The translations under genes and the position numbers were made by a program. A DNA stretch of 64,000 bases from the NCBI RefSeq assembly GCF_900099835.1, contig NZ_FNKP01000002.1, positions 1,240,001-1,304,000 of the forward strand. The letters are read 5' to 3'. This stretch comes from Paraburkholderia fungorum. GTDB lineage: Bacteria > Pseudomonadota > Gammaproteobacteria > Burkholderiales > Burkholderiaceae. The notes beneath the pieces were generated by a model that saw only the letters and a list, made by a program, of their open reading frames with translations, was not told where the DNA came from and searched no databases. Position 1 is the first letter of the stretch. Every line of letters begins with the position of its first letter. Below are positions 26,192 to 34,632 of the stretch, piece by piece.

Positions 26192-26632
26192 ATGCGACGC
26201 GTCATCGTGCGGAGATCGCCGGTTCACGGCAAGGGTGTATTTGCAATGCGTCCTCTCGAGGCGGGCGAGCGCGTGTTCGAATACAAAGGGGAAATCACGA
26301 CGTGGAGAAACGCGGTGCGTCGACACCGGCGCGAGGGCGTCGCCGGCCACACGTTCCTGTTTGGGCTGTCGGATGGACGCGTGATCGACGGTAGCCGCAG
26401 TGGCAACAGTGCGCGCTGGCTGAATCACGCGTGTACGCCGAACTGCGAAACCATCGAGGATCGCGGCCGCATTTTCATTCACGCGATCCGGCCGATCGTC
26501 GTGGGCGAAGAGTTGTTCATCGACTATCTGCTGGCCATCGACGAAACGGAAGACGAAGAGGCTCGCGCGCAATATGCGTGCGCCTGTGCGTCCGCCCGAT
26601 GCCGCCGGTCGATGCTGGCGGCTAGCGTGTGA
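26192..26632 (+). CDS. SET-domain protein-lysine methyltransferase-like protein
   Basis: A 146-residue compact SET protein. Visible are the opening RRSPVHGKGVFA (7-18), NHACTPNC at 78-85 and GEELFIDY at 105-112, which together form the SAM and lysine site, plus a post-SET-like CAC-x4-C cluster at residues 130-137. All key SET motifs are intact, so activity is plausible. The start at 26192 follows GGAGCAACAG; a longer in-frame extension has no site. SET genes of this size are recurrent in Burkholderiales and their targets are not known to me. The 300 bp upstream (25892-26191) hold no other supported gene. Confidence 0.85.
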   Translation: MRRVIVRRSPVHGKGVFAMRPLEAGERVFEYKGEITTWRNAVRRHRREGVAGHTFLFGLSDGRVIDGSRSGNSARWLNHACTPNCETIEDRGRIFIHAIRPIVVGEELFIDYLLAIDETEDEEARAQYACACASARCRRSMLAASV

Positions 26633-26732
26633 GAGGAACGGGGAAGGGCGGATGCAGCACGCGCATGAGCATGCGAGAACTCGCGTGCATGGCCGCTTGC
26701 CCACCAAGCCGCCATGCACGTCTTTCAGTTAC

Positions 26733-29006
26733 TCACTGATAGAAGTTCATCGTGAGCATCGCCGAGCGGCCCGGCGCCCAGGTTGCATAGATCGGATACG
26801 CGGTCTGGTAATACTTCCTGTCGAAGATATTGTTCACGTTGAGTTGCAAGTCGATCTTCTTCGACACGCGCCACGTGGCCGATGCGTCGAAACGCGCGTA
26901 TCCCGGAATCCATTTGCGCGAGGTCGCGGCCACCGATGCGTAAGTCAGGCTCGACACCGTCGCGCCCGCGCCCAACGTGAGTTTGGGCAACACGTCATAG
27001 CTGGTCCACAGCGTGAAGTTGTGCTTCGGCACCATGACCATCGGCAAGCCTGATAGAGCCGGGCTCGTCGGGCCCGCATCGGTCGTGATCGCGTCGAGGT
27101 ACGAGTAGCCGCCGAACACGGCCCACTTGCTGGTCACGTTGCCTGCAAAGCCGAACTCGAAGCCGCGTACGCGCTGCGAGCCCGCATTGATCGTGCCGCC
27201 CAAACCGTCGCTCACGCGAGCGTTGGTCTTCTCTGTCTGGAACAGCGCGGTCGTGAGCGACAGACGCTGATCCAGCACATCCCATTTCGCGCCCACTTCG
27301 ATGTTGTTCGAGCGTTCCGGCGCGAGATCCTTGTTGGTCGTGGTGATCTGGTCGGTTCCGCCGCCGAGGCCCGAGTTCGAGCCGGGCGGATTCGACGATG
27401 TGCCATATGACGCATACAGGCTGACCGTGCGGATCGGCTTGAACACCAGGCCGAATTGATAGCTGAACAGGTTCGACGAATTGCTCAGATTGGCGACGCC
27501 CGCCTGCTCGGCGGTCACGTCGTAGCGGTCGAAGCGCATGCCCGCGTTGAAGATCCAGCGCTCGGAAAGCTGAACGCTGTCGAACAGGTAGGCGGATGCG
27601 ATGTTCGTCTGCGTGTGCGTTGCCGGACCCGGGAAGCTTTTGTCGCCGTTCAGCGCGATGCTGCCCGTCCACGGATTGTCCGGATTCCAGCCGCCGAAGA
27701 GCGACGTGCAGTTGTAGGCGACCGAGCACGGTCCGCCCGAACGGATGTTGTTGCCCGCCGAATCGCTGACGAGATAGCCCTCGTAGAGATCCTGTTCGTG
27801 GCTGAATTCCACGCCGGCTGTCACGGTATGACGCATGCCGTAGAGGTCGAACTTGCCGCTCGCCTCGGTCTGGTTCGCCACGCTATTGGTCGCGTATTTG
27901 CCGCTCTTTGCCTGCAGACTCAGGATGTTCGAGGTCGCGCTCGTGAGTTGCGGATTGGTCGCGATGTAGTCGAGCGTTGAGCGGCCGAATACGGTCGTGT
28001 TCTTCACCTTCCATGCGTCGTTGATGCGATGTTCGACCTTCACTTCACCCGTGTCGGTCTGGCCGCGCCGGTAATCGCGCGAGTTGAGTCCGAAGAACTG
28101 GCCGCGGTCTGTCGCCACCGGCGTGCCGCCCGTCGAGCGGAATGGCGAGCTGAAATCCGGCATGTCATAGGTGTTCAGATGGTAGTAGCTCACCGTGACC
28201 GTGGTCGGCGAGTTCAGGCCGAACGCGATCGACGGCGCGACGCCCCAGCGCTTGCTATAGATGTCGGTGCGGCCAGCCTGATCGGCATCGTGGCCCATGA
28301 CGTTCAGGCGGATCGCGGTGGTGTCGTTGAGTTTCTGATTCCAGTCGACGGTCGCGCGTCGGTAACTATCCGTACCCAGCCCGACGCTGCCGTTGATGAA
28401 ATTGTCGGCTTGCGGCGCCTTGGTGGTGATGTCGATGCTGCCGCCCACCGAGCCGCGTCCCGCGTACACCGAGTCGGGACCTTTGACGACGCTGATGTTT
28501 TCGACGTCGAAGGTCTCGCGGTTTTGCACGCCCGAATCCCGCATGCCGTCGACGAAAATTGAGTTGCGCGATTCGAAGCCGCGGATCACCGGACGATCCG
28601 CCGAAGGATTCGCCGCCGCATCGCCGCCGAGGAAGGTGATGCCCGGCACGGTGCGCAGCGCGTCGGTGAAGGTCGAGACGTTCTTTTCCTTGAGCACCTC
28701 CTGCGGGATGACCGTGATCGAGCGCGGCGTGTCGATGAGCGGCGAGGTGAATTTGTACGAAGACAGCGATTTCGTCTGCAGGTCCGACGGGGCCGACGAA
28801 GTCACTTTCACTGCGGGGAGCGTGGCGTCGGTGGCGGTGCTGCCTGCGTTGCTGGAGGGGGGCGAAGCCGCCGTTGTGGAAGCCGGGGAGGGCGGCGTGG
28901 CGGGCGTCGCCTGCGCGTGGACGGCGGTGGTCGCGAAAAATCCGGAGCAATACAAGGCTGTAACGGACGCGATCGTGCGCATCCTGAACTGGGCGGAAGA
29001 TGTCAT
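26733..29006 (-). CDS. TonB-dependent siderophore receptor
   Basis: A 757-residue outer-membrane receptor. A signal peptide ends near AVHAQA (residue 32), then a low-complexity Thr/Ala/Ser linker, then the plug domain with SYKFTSPLIDTPRSITVIPQEVLKEKNV (about 83-110), VPGITFLGG and IRGFESRNSIFVDGMRDSG, all typical of the FhuA/FpvA/FhuE siderophore class. The barrel ends in ...ARFDASATWRVSKKIDLQLNVNNIFDRKYYQT and the C-terminal Phe-Tyr-Gln expected of beta-barrel insertion. A Fur-like box lies 86 bp upstream. No siderophore synthesis genes are nearby, so it may take up a foreign siderophore. Confidence 0.94.
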   Translation of the reverse strand: MTSSAQFRMRTIASVTALYCSGFFATTAVHAQATPATPPSPASTTAASPPSSNAGSTATDATLPAVKVTSSAPSDLQTKSLSSYKFTSPLIDTPRSITVIPQEVLKEKNVSTFTDALRTVPGITFLGGDAAANPSADRPVIRGFESRNSIFVDGMRDSGVQNRETFDVENISVVKGPDSVYAGRGSVGGSIDITTKAPQADNFINGSVGLGTDSYRRATVDWNQKLNDTTAIRLNVMGHDADQAGRTDIYSKRWGVAPSIAFGLNSPTTVTVSYYHLNTYDMPDFSSPFRSTGGTPVATDRGQFFGLNSRDYRRGQTDTGEVKVEHRINDAWKVKNTTVFGRSTLDYIATNPQLTSATSNILSLQAKSGKYATNSVANQTEASGKFDLYGMRHTVTAGVEFSHEQDLYEGYLVSDSAGNNIRSGGPCSVAYNCTSLFGGWNPDNPWTGSIALNGDKSFPGPATHTQTNIASAYLFDSVQLSERWIFNAGMRFDRYDVTAEQAGVANLSNSSNLFSYQFGLVFKPIRTVSLYASYGTSSNPPGSNSGLGGGTDQITTTNKDLAPERSNNIEVGAKWDVLDQRLSLTTALFQTEKTNARVSDGLGGTINAGSQRVRGFEFGFAGNVTSKWAVFGGYSYLDAITTDAGPTSPALSGLPMVMVPKHNFTLWTSYDVLPKLTLGAGATVSSLTYASVAATSRKWIPGYARFDASATWRVSKKIDLQLNVNNIFDRKYYQTAYPIYATWAPGRSAMLTMNFYQ

Positions 29007-29091
29007 GGCGTGTAGTCAGTTTTCGACGGTCCACTGCCTGACAACTCATGACCGTTCGTTAGAGGCGCCAGGCGTGGATTCGGTAATTGCA

Positions 29092-29110
29092 AATAGTCAT
29101 GATTCGCATT
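29092..29110 (-). promoter_or_regulatory. Fur-like box upstream of the siderophore receptor
   Basis: On the minus strand the 19-mer AATGCGAATCATGACTATT matches 14 of 19 positions of the classical Fur consensus AATGATAATCATTATCATT. It ends 86 bp before the receptor start, in AT-rich DNA, which is where iron repression of such a gene is expected. Confidence 0.6.
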
Positions 29111-29266
29111 TGCGGTTATGGATTGTAAAAATCAGAAAGCATGTTGTAAATGCGTGCTGGGGAAACGCAAACAAATTGTTGGAATTTGGTAAACGGGTGG
29201 ATTGTTAAGGGAACGTTAAGGTTGGGTGTGGTTGTGGATGGTTGCCTGCCTGGGTGGGTTGGCGCG

Positions 29267-29599
29267 CTAGTCGGCCGTCTGGTGTTGGTCAAAATGGGCA
29301 TAGCGGTCGCGCACCAGCGCCGGGCCAAAATCCGGGTAGCGCTCGCGAATGATCGTCAGCGCGCGTACTGACAGGCCGTCGTCGAGCTTGCGGTTGCCCG
29401 GGCGGCCACGCCTGCCAGATACCACACCAGAGGGGCCATGTTCGCGATACCGGATCACCAGCCGCTCGATCTGGCGAACACTCAGTCCAAGGCGCTCGGC
29501 CGCACGGCCGGGCTTCAGCCCCATCTCCACGATCGCCTGAACCATCTTTAGCCGGTCGAATTCGCGCATGTTCAGTGTCACCAGTTCGGTTTGACGCAT
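29267..29599 (-). pseudogene. Truncated ISNCY-family transposase (N-terminal DNA-binding part only)
   Basis: The frame from ATG 29599 gives 110 residues. It opens MRQTELVTLNMREFDRLKMV and has a helix-turn-helix (GLKPGRAAERLGLSVRQIERLVIRYREHG) and SGRRGRPGNRKL, which is the N-terminus of ISNCY-type transposases. After IRERYPDFGPALVRDRYAHF it ends in a stop, whereas full-length proteins continue into a DDE catalytic domain of 300 or more residues. The catalytic part is absent from the downstream DNA, so this is an element remnant. It lies between the siderophore receptor and the surface-adhesin-E-like gene. Confidence 0.82.
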
Positions 29600-29754
29600 G
29601 CTGGACTCCCGCAGTCTGAGCGCGAGTGTCCAGCATGATGCCAGGTTGCAAAACCCGACATCTGTAAATAGCCAGAACACGACATTAGGGTATAGCCCTT
29701 ACAGCCTTTATGTTGATAATTTATATTATGTCAAATTAAGACGCAGCCCTGCAG

Positions 29755-29895
29755 CCCGTCCAGTAATCCCACACCACCTTCAAACTACAATAATCCCAAA
29801 CCCTCCTTTTCCCATTGCCGATCAACCACTTACCCCAATCCACCACCCACTAGCAGAAACCCCAGACAAACCCGCTAATCCTCCACGCCCCAAGT
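29755..29895 (+). other. C/A-rich, G-poor tract next to the transposase remnant
   Basis: Over about 140 bases the plus strand has very few G residues and many CCA, CCC and CAA triplets. On the other side of the remnant, 29190-29262 shows the mirror composition (G/T-rich on plus, so C/A-rich on minus). C-rich, G-poor RNA is the hallmark of Rho loading sites. No open frame is supported in 29600-29937 apart from the following gene's ribosome site. Confidence 0.35.
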
Positions 29896-29937
29896 GCCGT
29901 TATCATGCTGGCCAAACCAATACGAAGGAGACAAACG

Positions 29938-30327
29938 ATGCTGAAAAAATGGGCCATTTGCGCCGCGCTTTTTGCCACTGCAGCCGTCGCCTACGCGGAC
30001 GCAAAATGGGAGGTCGTCAGCCAGAATCCCACCGCGACGTTTTATGTCGACACGGAATCCATCACGCGCACCGGCCAGACGGTGAACGTCTGGACTAAGG
30101 CTGTCAACAGCACGCCGCGGATTCAATCCGGTGACCAGATCGCCACTGCCTACGGGCTGGATCACTTCGTCTTCAACTGCGCGGATAAATCCGGCGCGCT
30201 CGTGAGTTTCGCCCGGTTCGATCAGACCGGCGCGACCATTCAGTCGCTCGCACGCAAAAAATACGAGATGGAAGCCGTCGCTCCCGACACGCCCATGGCG
30301 ATCCTCCTGCATCGCGTTTGCCAGTAG
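29938..30327 (+). CDS. Exported surface-adhesin-E-like protein
   Basis: A 129-residue exported protein. The signal peptide MLKKWAICAALFATAAVAYA is cleaved before DAKWEVV. The mature part WEVVSQNPTATFYVDTESI, VNVWTKAVNSTP and a two-Cys pattern (FNCADK and a terminal HRVCQ) fit the small Gram-negative adhesin E-like family, which in Burkholderiaceae is usually annotated as hypothetical. AAGGAGACAAACG lies ahead of ATG 29938. The Cys pair could form a disulfide in the periplasm. Function is unknown. Confidence 0.8.
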   Translation: MLKKWAICAALFATAAVAYADAKWEVVSQNPTATFYVDTESITRTGQTVNVWTKAVNSTPRIQSGDQIATAYGLDHFVFNCADKSGALVSFARFDQTGATIQSLARKKYEMEAVAPDTPMAILLHRVCQ

Positions 30328-30416
30328 CTGCAAAAGTAACGCAGCCAGCCGTTTCGTGAATCGCCAACGCGTTGCTTGCTAAATGCTTTCATCGAAGACG
30401 GTTTGTCTGAATCGCC

Positions 30417-30446
30417 TTGCCTGGGGCGCTGTCAGACCGCTATAAT
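30417..30446 (+). promoter_or_regulatory. Sigma-70-type promoter of the manganese riboswitch transcript
   Basis: TTGCCT at 30417-30422, an 18-bp spacer and a consensus TATAAT at 30441-30446. The predicted start lies near 30453, directly at the 5' edge of the riboswitch. Confidence 0.75.
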
Positions 30447-30454
30447 CGGCGCCT

Positions 30455-30610
30455 CTTCGGGGAGTAGCCGCCTTGGACGAAATGTTCAGGGGCTCGCGTC
30501 AACATACTTGGAGCGGTCGTCAGACCGTCCATGGCGCGCGCAGCAATCGCCTGGCAAGACCGATGACTCACACTCCCACCAGCCGGGTCGCGGGAGTGCG
30601 TGTCATCGTG
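30455..30610 (+). ncRNA. yybP-ykoY (manganese) riboswitch
   Basis: All the hallmark blocks occur in order: GGGGAGTAGCC at 30459-30469, GCGTCAACATACTTGG around 30496-30511, and TGGCAAGACC at 30552-30561, as in the E. coli mntP and alx leaders. The 3' part forms a long hairpin (GATGAC...CACTCCC, 30562-30577, with GGGAGTG...GTCATC, 30592-30607). It sits between a consensus promoter and an UPF0016/GDT1 gene, whose family is a known partner of this riboswitch in proteobacteria. Binding of Mn2+ is expected to switch the manganese exporter on, either at termination or at translation; the hairpin lies 37 bp before the ATG and has no U-tract, so translational control is a fair guess. Confidence 0.93.
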
Positions 30611-30643
30611 ATTTGACCGTGCGGCCCGGTTATAACAAACCCC

Positions 30644-31234
30644 ATGCAATCATTCCTCGTATCCACAAGCGTTGTCGGTCTCGCTGAGATCGGCGACAAG
30701 ACCCAGTTGCTGTCTCTGGTTCTTGCGGCGCGCTATCGCAAACCTATCCCTATCGTGCTCGGCGTGTTCGTCGCGACGCTGATCAATCACGGCTTCTCGG
30801 GTGCGCTCGGCGCGTGGCTTGCCAGCATCATCAGGCCGGAAATCATGAACTGGGCCGTGGTGGCGTCTTTCGCGGTCATGGCCGTGTGGATCCTGATTCC
30901 GGACAAGCTCGATGATGCCGACGCTCTACCCGTCAAAGATTCAATGGGCGTGTTCGGAACAACGGCAATCACGTTCTTCATCGCGGAAATGGGTGACAAG
31001 ACCCAGATCGTGACGGTGGCGCTTGCGGCGCGATTCCACGAATTCTTCGGCGTCGTGGCGGGCACGACGCTCGGCATGATGCTGGCGAACGTCCCGGTTA
31101 TCTATCTTGGCCACAAGTTTGCCGACCGCTTGCCGACCAAAGCGGTTCATATCCTGGCGGCGCTTATTTTCGTGGTACTCGGCGGGCTCGCACTGCGCAC
31201 GGCGCTGTATCCGGAAACTCACTCGATGTTCTGA
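30644..31234 (+). CDS. UPF0016/GDT1 (TMEM165-like) manganese exporter
   Basis: A 196-residue inner-membrane protein with six hydrophobic segments in two repeats. Each repeat carries the family signature: EIGDKT at residues 15-20 and EMGDKT at 115-120. Bacterial members (MneA in Vibrio, MntX in Neisseria) export Mn2+ and protect against manganese toxicity. The length of about 190 is right. Its leader is the manganese riboswitch at 30455, so substrate and regulation agree. A convergent DUF5666-like gene follows after a hairpin. Confidence 0.94.
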   Translation: MQSFLVSTSVVGLAEIGDKTQLLSLVLAARYRKPIPIVLGVFVATLINHGFSGALGAWLASIIRPEIMNWAVVASFAVMAVWILIPDKLDDADALPVKDSMGVFGTTAITFFIAEMGDKTQIVTVALAARFHEFFGVVAGTTLGMMLANVPVIYLGHKFADRLPTKAVHILAALIFVVLGGLALRTALYPETHSMF

Positions 31235-31247
31235 TCTTCCGGCGTGA

Positions 31248-31283
31248 CGTGACGGCTCCCGTGGATTAGCGGAAGCCGTCACG
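31248..31283. terminator. Hairpin between convergent genes
   Basis: CGTGACGGCT (31248-31257) pairs with AGCCGTCACG (31274-31283) around a 16-nt loop, between the manganese exporter stop and the convergent stop at 31310. No U-tract is present in either direction. Confidence 0.4.
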
Positions 31284-31309
31284 CAGAACTTGCAGCGCGA
31301 GAAAACCGT

Positions 31310-31924
31310 TTACATCGGCGGAGCGACGCCGTCCTTTTCCACGACCACGCGTTGCGCGACGAAGGTGCCTTGCGACGCGGGCGTGGCGACCACAAACACT
31401 TTCTTGCCGGCGGTCAGGTCGGTGCGCGCGGCCGACGTGAACGTGACGATGGGCACATTCGCGGGGACCGTCACCGTGTTGTTGCCGCCCTTGTACGACA
31501 GCTTCAGATCGCGGCCGCTGGTGCCCTGAACGACCGTGTCGACGTTCGCGTTGGTCATCGAGCTATTCGGGCCGAGATCCCAGTCATAGTGCCCTTCCCC
31601 CGTGCCGCGCGCGGATTCCGGGAACACCACCACTTCGGTCGCCGTCAGCTTGCCGTCAGTGCCAGTCGTCGCGGCCGTGCCGACGAAAGAGCCCTGTTTA
31701 ATATCGGACAGTTGCATGGCCTTGACGGCGGACACGGTGACCGTCGGCTTGAGGTCGATCGACACGGTGTCGCCGCTGCGGCGGTGCACCTTCAGCACGT
31801 CGCCGTCAAGCGAAACGATATCGCCGCGAATGCGCGATGGTTTGACCGCCGGGGTCTGCGCGAGCGCGACGCCGCTAATAGCCAGCGTTACGAGAGTAAC
31901 GCCGAGATTCAGACGAATAGACAT
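31310..31924 (-). CDS. Exported DUF5666-like (OB-fold type) protein
   Basis: A 204-residue exported protein. The signal peptide MSIRLNLGVTLVTLAISGVA is cleaved after ALA-Q (residue 23). The mature part consists of short beta strands, with IRGDIVSLDGDVLKVHRRSGDTVSIDL near 31-57 and KLTATEVVVFPE near 92, a pattern seen in DUF5666 and other OB-like periplasmic domains that recur in metal and stress contexts. No cysteines are visible. It is convergent with the manganese exporter and 67 bp downstream of the start of the molybdoenzyme unit's stop region on the same strand. Function unknown. Confidence 0.7.
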   Translation of the reverse strand: MSIRLNLGVTLVTLAISGVALAQTPAVKPSRIRGDIVSLDGDVLKVHRRSGDTVSIDLKPTVTVSAVKAMQLSDIKQGSFVGTAATTGTDGKLTATEVVVFPESARGTGEGHYDWDLGPNSSMTNANVDTVVQGTSGRDLKLSYKGGNNTVTVPANVPIVTFTSAARTDLTAGKKVFVVATPASQGTFVAQRVVVEKDGVAPPM

Positions 31925-31991
31925 GGATGCTCCGTAAAAAACCGTTGGTTTGACCTGCGACTAAAGAAAAAAGACTGAAGACCGGTGAACC

Positions 31992-32783
31992 TCAGGAACC
32001 GCCGAACCAGTTGTAGCCCTGGTTCTCCCAGTAGCCACCGGGGTATTCGTTCGTCACGCTGATCGCGACGATATGTTTCGGATTCTTGTAGCCGAGTTTC
32101 GTCGGCATGCGCAGCTTCATCGGAAAGCCGTACTTCGGTGGCAAAACCTGGCCGTCGTAGGTCAGGGTCAGAAGCGTCTGCGCGTGTAGCGCGGTCGGCA
32201 TGTCGATACTGGTCGAGTAGTTATCGGCGCAATGAAACGCGACGTAGCGGGCCGTGGTATCGGCGCCAGAGCGTCTGAGAAAATCGGCGAAACGCACGCC
32301 TCCCCATTTGCCGATCGCGCTCCACCCTTCTATGCAGATGTGCCGCGTAATCTGACTTTCCTGCGGCAACGCGCGCAATTCTTCGAGCGTCCACACACGC
32401 TTTCCATGCGCGAGGCCGTTCACCTCGAGCCGGTATGTCGCGGGATCGACCTCGGGTACATCGTCGATGTCGTAGAACGCGTTGAACGGAAACGGCCGCG
32501 TGATCATCGACTCCGGATAGGTCGGCGCCATTTCGTTCGGGTTGAACAGCAGAGCCTGCACGTCGTCATTGAAGAACGACATTTTGCGCAGCATCGTGTT
32601 CACCGATTTGTCATTGGACAGGTCGCAACCCGACAGCATCGCAATGCCGCCGAGCGTGAGAATCCGTTTTCCGAGCAGCCTGCGAGCGGGATCTTTCAGT
32701 TCGCGGCTCGCATCCTTGATGATGGCTTCGGCGTGAGATGAAAAAATCGCGGCCGGCTTTTTAGCCTGTTTTCTGAACGTCAT
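31992..32783 (-). CDS. Sulfite-oxidase-fold molybdopterin oxidoreductase (YedY/MsrP-like), Tat/lipobox N-terminus
   Basis: A 263-residue oxidoreductase with the molybdopterin-binding fold of sulfite oxidase. The molybdenum ligand is Cys150 in TRHICIEGWSAIGKWGG; GYKNPKHIVAISV and EYPGGYWENQGYNWFGGS close the domain. The N-terminus has an Arg pair (PARRLLGKR, 32-40), a hydrophobic stretch and the lipobox LSGC at Cys53, suggesting Tat export and lipid anchoring. Start at 32783, only two bases after the stop of the cytochrome b gene, so the pair is an operon: molybdoenzyme plus membrane cytochrome for electron transfer from or to the quinone pool. Possible substrates are sulfite, methionine sulfoxide or another small oxide. 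Confidence 0.87.
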   Translation of the reverse strand: MTFRKQAKKPAAIFSSHAEAIIKDASRELKDPARRLLGKRILTLGGIAMLSGCDLSNDKSVNTMLRKMSFFNDDVQALLFNPNEMAPTYPESMITRPFPFNAFYDIDDVPEVDPATYRLEVNGLAHGKRVWTLEELRALPQESQITRHICIEGWSAIGKWGGVRFADFLRRSGADTTARYVAFHCADNYSTSIDMPTALHAQTLLTLTYDGQVLPPKYGFPMKLRMPTKLGYKNPKHIVAISVTNEYPGGYWENQGYNWFGGS

Positions 32784-32785
32784 GG

Positions 32786-33466
32786 TTACCGTCCGCGAAT
32801 CATCAGAAGCAGCGAGCGCGGCACCAGCGCGACCATCACGACGTGCAACACGAAGAACGCAACCAGTACGCTCATCGCGACGAAGTGCACGACGCGCGCG
32901 TTGTCGTACCCGCCCATCAGCGTGCGCAGCAGCGGGAATTGCACTGACTTCCATACGGCCAGGCCCGACACGATCAGAAGCGCGATATCGACGATCACAA
33001 CGAGGTAGGCAAACTTCTGCACGGCGTTGTAGCGCGAGAGATCCTGGTGACCGAGCTTGCCGCGCAATGCGGCCAGCAGGTCCGTTACAAGCGACCTGGG
33101 ACTGACCGGCAGGAGCTTTTTCCGCAGACGCCCGGAGGCGATATTCACGCCGACATAGACGAGGAAATTCGCGACGAGCACCCACATCACCGCGAAATGC
33201 CAGAGCAATGCGCCACCGAGCCAGCCTCCGAGCGTGATCGCGGGAGGGAACTGAATGGCCCGGAAGATCGGCGACGCGTTATAAATCTGCCAGCCGCTCG
33301 TGACCATCAGCACGACCGCGAGCGCGTTGACCCAGTGCGTGATGCGCACCCAGGCGGGTTGAATCGTTGCGTGACTCAAAGTTGTCTCGTCATGGATGAT
33401 GTTGCCGGTTGTTTGCACGGCTGTCGTGCTGGATGCCTGATCGGCGAGCGCCGGCTCACCTTGCAA
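32786..33466 (-). CDS. Cytochrome b561-type membrane subunit for the molybdoenzyme
   Basis: A protein of up to 226 residues with four hydrophobic helices. Likely haem ligands are the His residues in ITHWVNALAVV, GGALLWHFAVMW and VVHFVAMSVLVAFFVLHVVMV. It precedes and nearly touches the molybdoenzyme gene, in the arrangement known for YedZ-like electron donors. No ATG gives a full-length product: the furthest start is TTG at 33466 (codons TTG CAA GGT GAG), with a GTG about 16 codons further in. The true start is therefore uncertain within the first 30 residues, which are not part of the membrane core. Confidence 0.85.
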   Translation of the reverse strand: MQGEPALADQASSTTAVQTTGNIIHDETTLSHATIQPAWVRITHWVNALAVVLMVTSGWQIYNASPIFRAIQFPPAITLGGWLGGALLWHFAVMWVLVANFLVYVGVNIASGRLRKKLLPVSPRSLVTDLLAALRGKLGHQDLSRYNAVQKFAYLVVIVDIALLIVSGLAVWKSVQFPLLRTLMGGYDNARVVHFVAMSVLVAFFVLHVVMVALVPRSLLLMIRGR

Positions 33467-33789
33467 TCCAGCCTGTGCCTTATCGACGTAAACACCACCT
33501 GGGAGGGATTATTCCGCGACAGATACAGAAATTTTTCTTACGGAACGGTAAGACGTCATGGACGCGTGGGAGATGTGCAGGAGCGTTCGAGCGACGCGCC
33601 GAAGGAGATGTAATTCGCGTGGCCGGAAGCGTGGGTGTGGATGGCGAGCAGCCGTGCCGAGCCGATTCAAGGATCGAGCCTTGAGCATCGAGCGCGGCAA
33701 ATGAATCCAACCTTGCCGTCTCAGTAACGATTGAAGCGGCAACCGCAACCGGGTGCGGGAGCTCCCCCTCAATTCAAATCGGTACCTGC
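33467..33789. other. Gene-free region upstream of the cytochrome b gene
   Basis: No frame here has convincing codon use or recognisable similarity. The short palindrome CTTACGGAACGGTAAG lies near 33537. Promoter signals for the cytochrome-molybdoenzyme operon would be expected here on the minus strand, but I see no strong -35/-10 pair. Confidence 0.4.
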
Positions 33790-34113
33790 CTACATCGCAC
33801 CGGCAGCGCCGGCATGTCGGTCCCACGTATCGCGTGACTTGCCGGACGAAATGAAATCGGAGGACTGAAGCGCAACCGTATCGCGACTCGCAGTCGAACG
33901 CTTCGCGGCGGCTTTAGCCAGAATGCGACTGACGCATGAATAGAACAATTCGAGTTGTCGTGCGTCTGAGGTGTTTCGCTCCAGCTCGAACACATCTTCG
34001 AGCACGCGACGCGAAATATGGAAGCGTTGTAGTCCGCGGGCAATACGAACCGAGAAAACGACGCCATCACTGTTATGTGGCACCGCAGCCCAAATGAGCG
34101 CATGGTTACTCAT
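33790..34113 (-). CDS. Small conserved-type protein, DUF1488-like pattern
   Basis: A 107-residue soluble protein. The pattern VVFSVRIARGLQRFHISRRVLEDVFEL followed by a C-terminal helix with LELFYSCVSRILAKAAAKR is reminiscent of the DUF1488 group, in which a short beta hairpin precedes a helix; the match is from memory and weak. The start ATG at 34113 has a GGGGGC purine stretch ahead. A second overlapping frame (to 33774) exists but has poorer codon use. It is divergent from a 71-residue gene at 34323. Function unknown. Confidence 0.55.
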   Translation of the reverse strand: MSNHALIWAAVPHNSDGVVFSVRIARGLQRFHISRRVLEDVFELERNTSDARQLELFYSCVSRILAKAAAKRSTASRDTVALQSSDFISSGKSRDTWDRHAGAAGAM

Positions 34114-34322
34114 GAAGCCCCCGTGAATCCAGTTCTTCAGATCTAAACCGGTTAATCGATGGTGGCACAGCTCAAAATGGGTGAATACGTTTCAAAATTA
34201 TGACTTGCCATTTATGCGACATTTTTACAACGGGTTATATTGCGGCGCAGCAAAAATGTTTTAGACTGGAGAACGGGCGCGGTCTGAAGCGCCCCCATGG
34301 AAAAAGGACGGGAGAACGGACC

Positions 34323-34538
34323 ATGATCTCTCATGCATCAACGAGCCGGACCGAACCGGAGTTGCATATTTTCGAGCAGGCCGGAGGCTGGCACTGGGGA
34401 ATCACTGTCCCGCGCGCAATGGGCAGCGGATTCAAGGTGATTGCATACAGCGAACAAACCTTCCCGGCAGAGGACATTGCCCGCATCGACGGAAGTCATG
34501 CGCTGGAATCTCTGCAGGTGGCGGCACATACGAACTGA
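34323..34538 (+). CDS. Small hypothetical protein
   Basis: A 71-residue soluble protein starting at ATG 34323 behind GGGAGAACGGACC. It reads as a small alpha/beta domain: HIFEQAGGWHWGITVPRAMGSGFKVIAYSEQTFP, then a short acidic helix. Codon use has the G/C third position of real genes in this window. I do not recognise the family. The preceding 34114-34322 is AT-richer and probably holds its promoter. Confidence 0.55.
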   Translation: MISHASTSRTEPELHIFEQAGGWHWGITVPRAMGSGFKVIAYSEQTFPAEDIARIDGSHALESLQVAAHTN

Positions 34539-34632
34539 CGCGCCGCCCTCGCCTCGACGCTTTAGTCGTCACTCTATCCGCGCCTCAATTCTTGACTTGA
34601 GGTGCCCTCACCCACGTTGCGATTGTCGGCCG

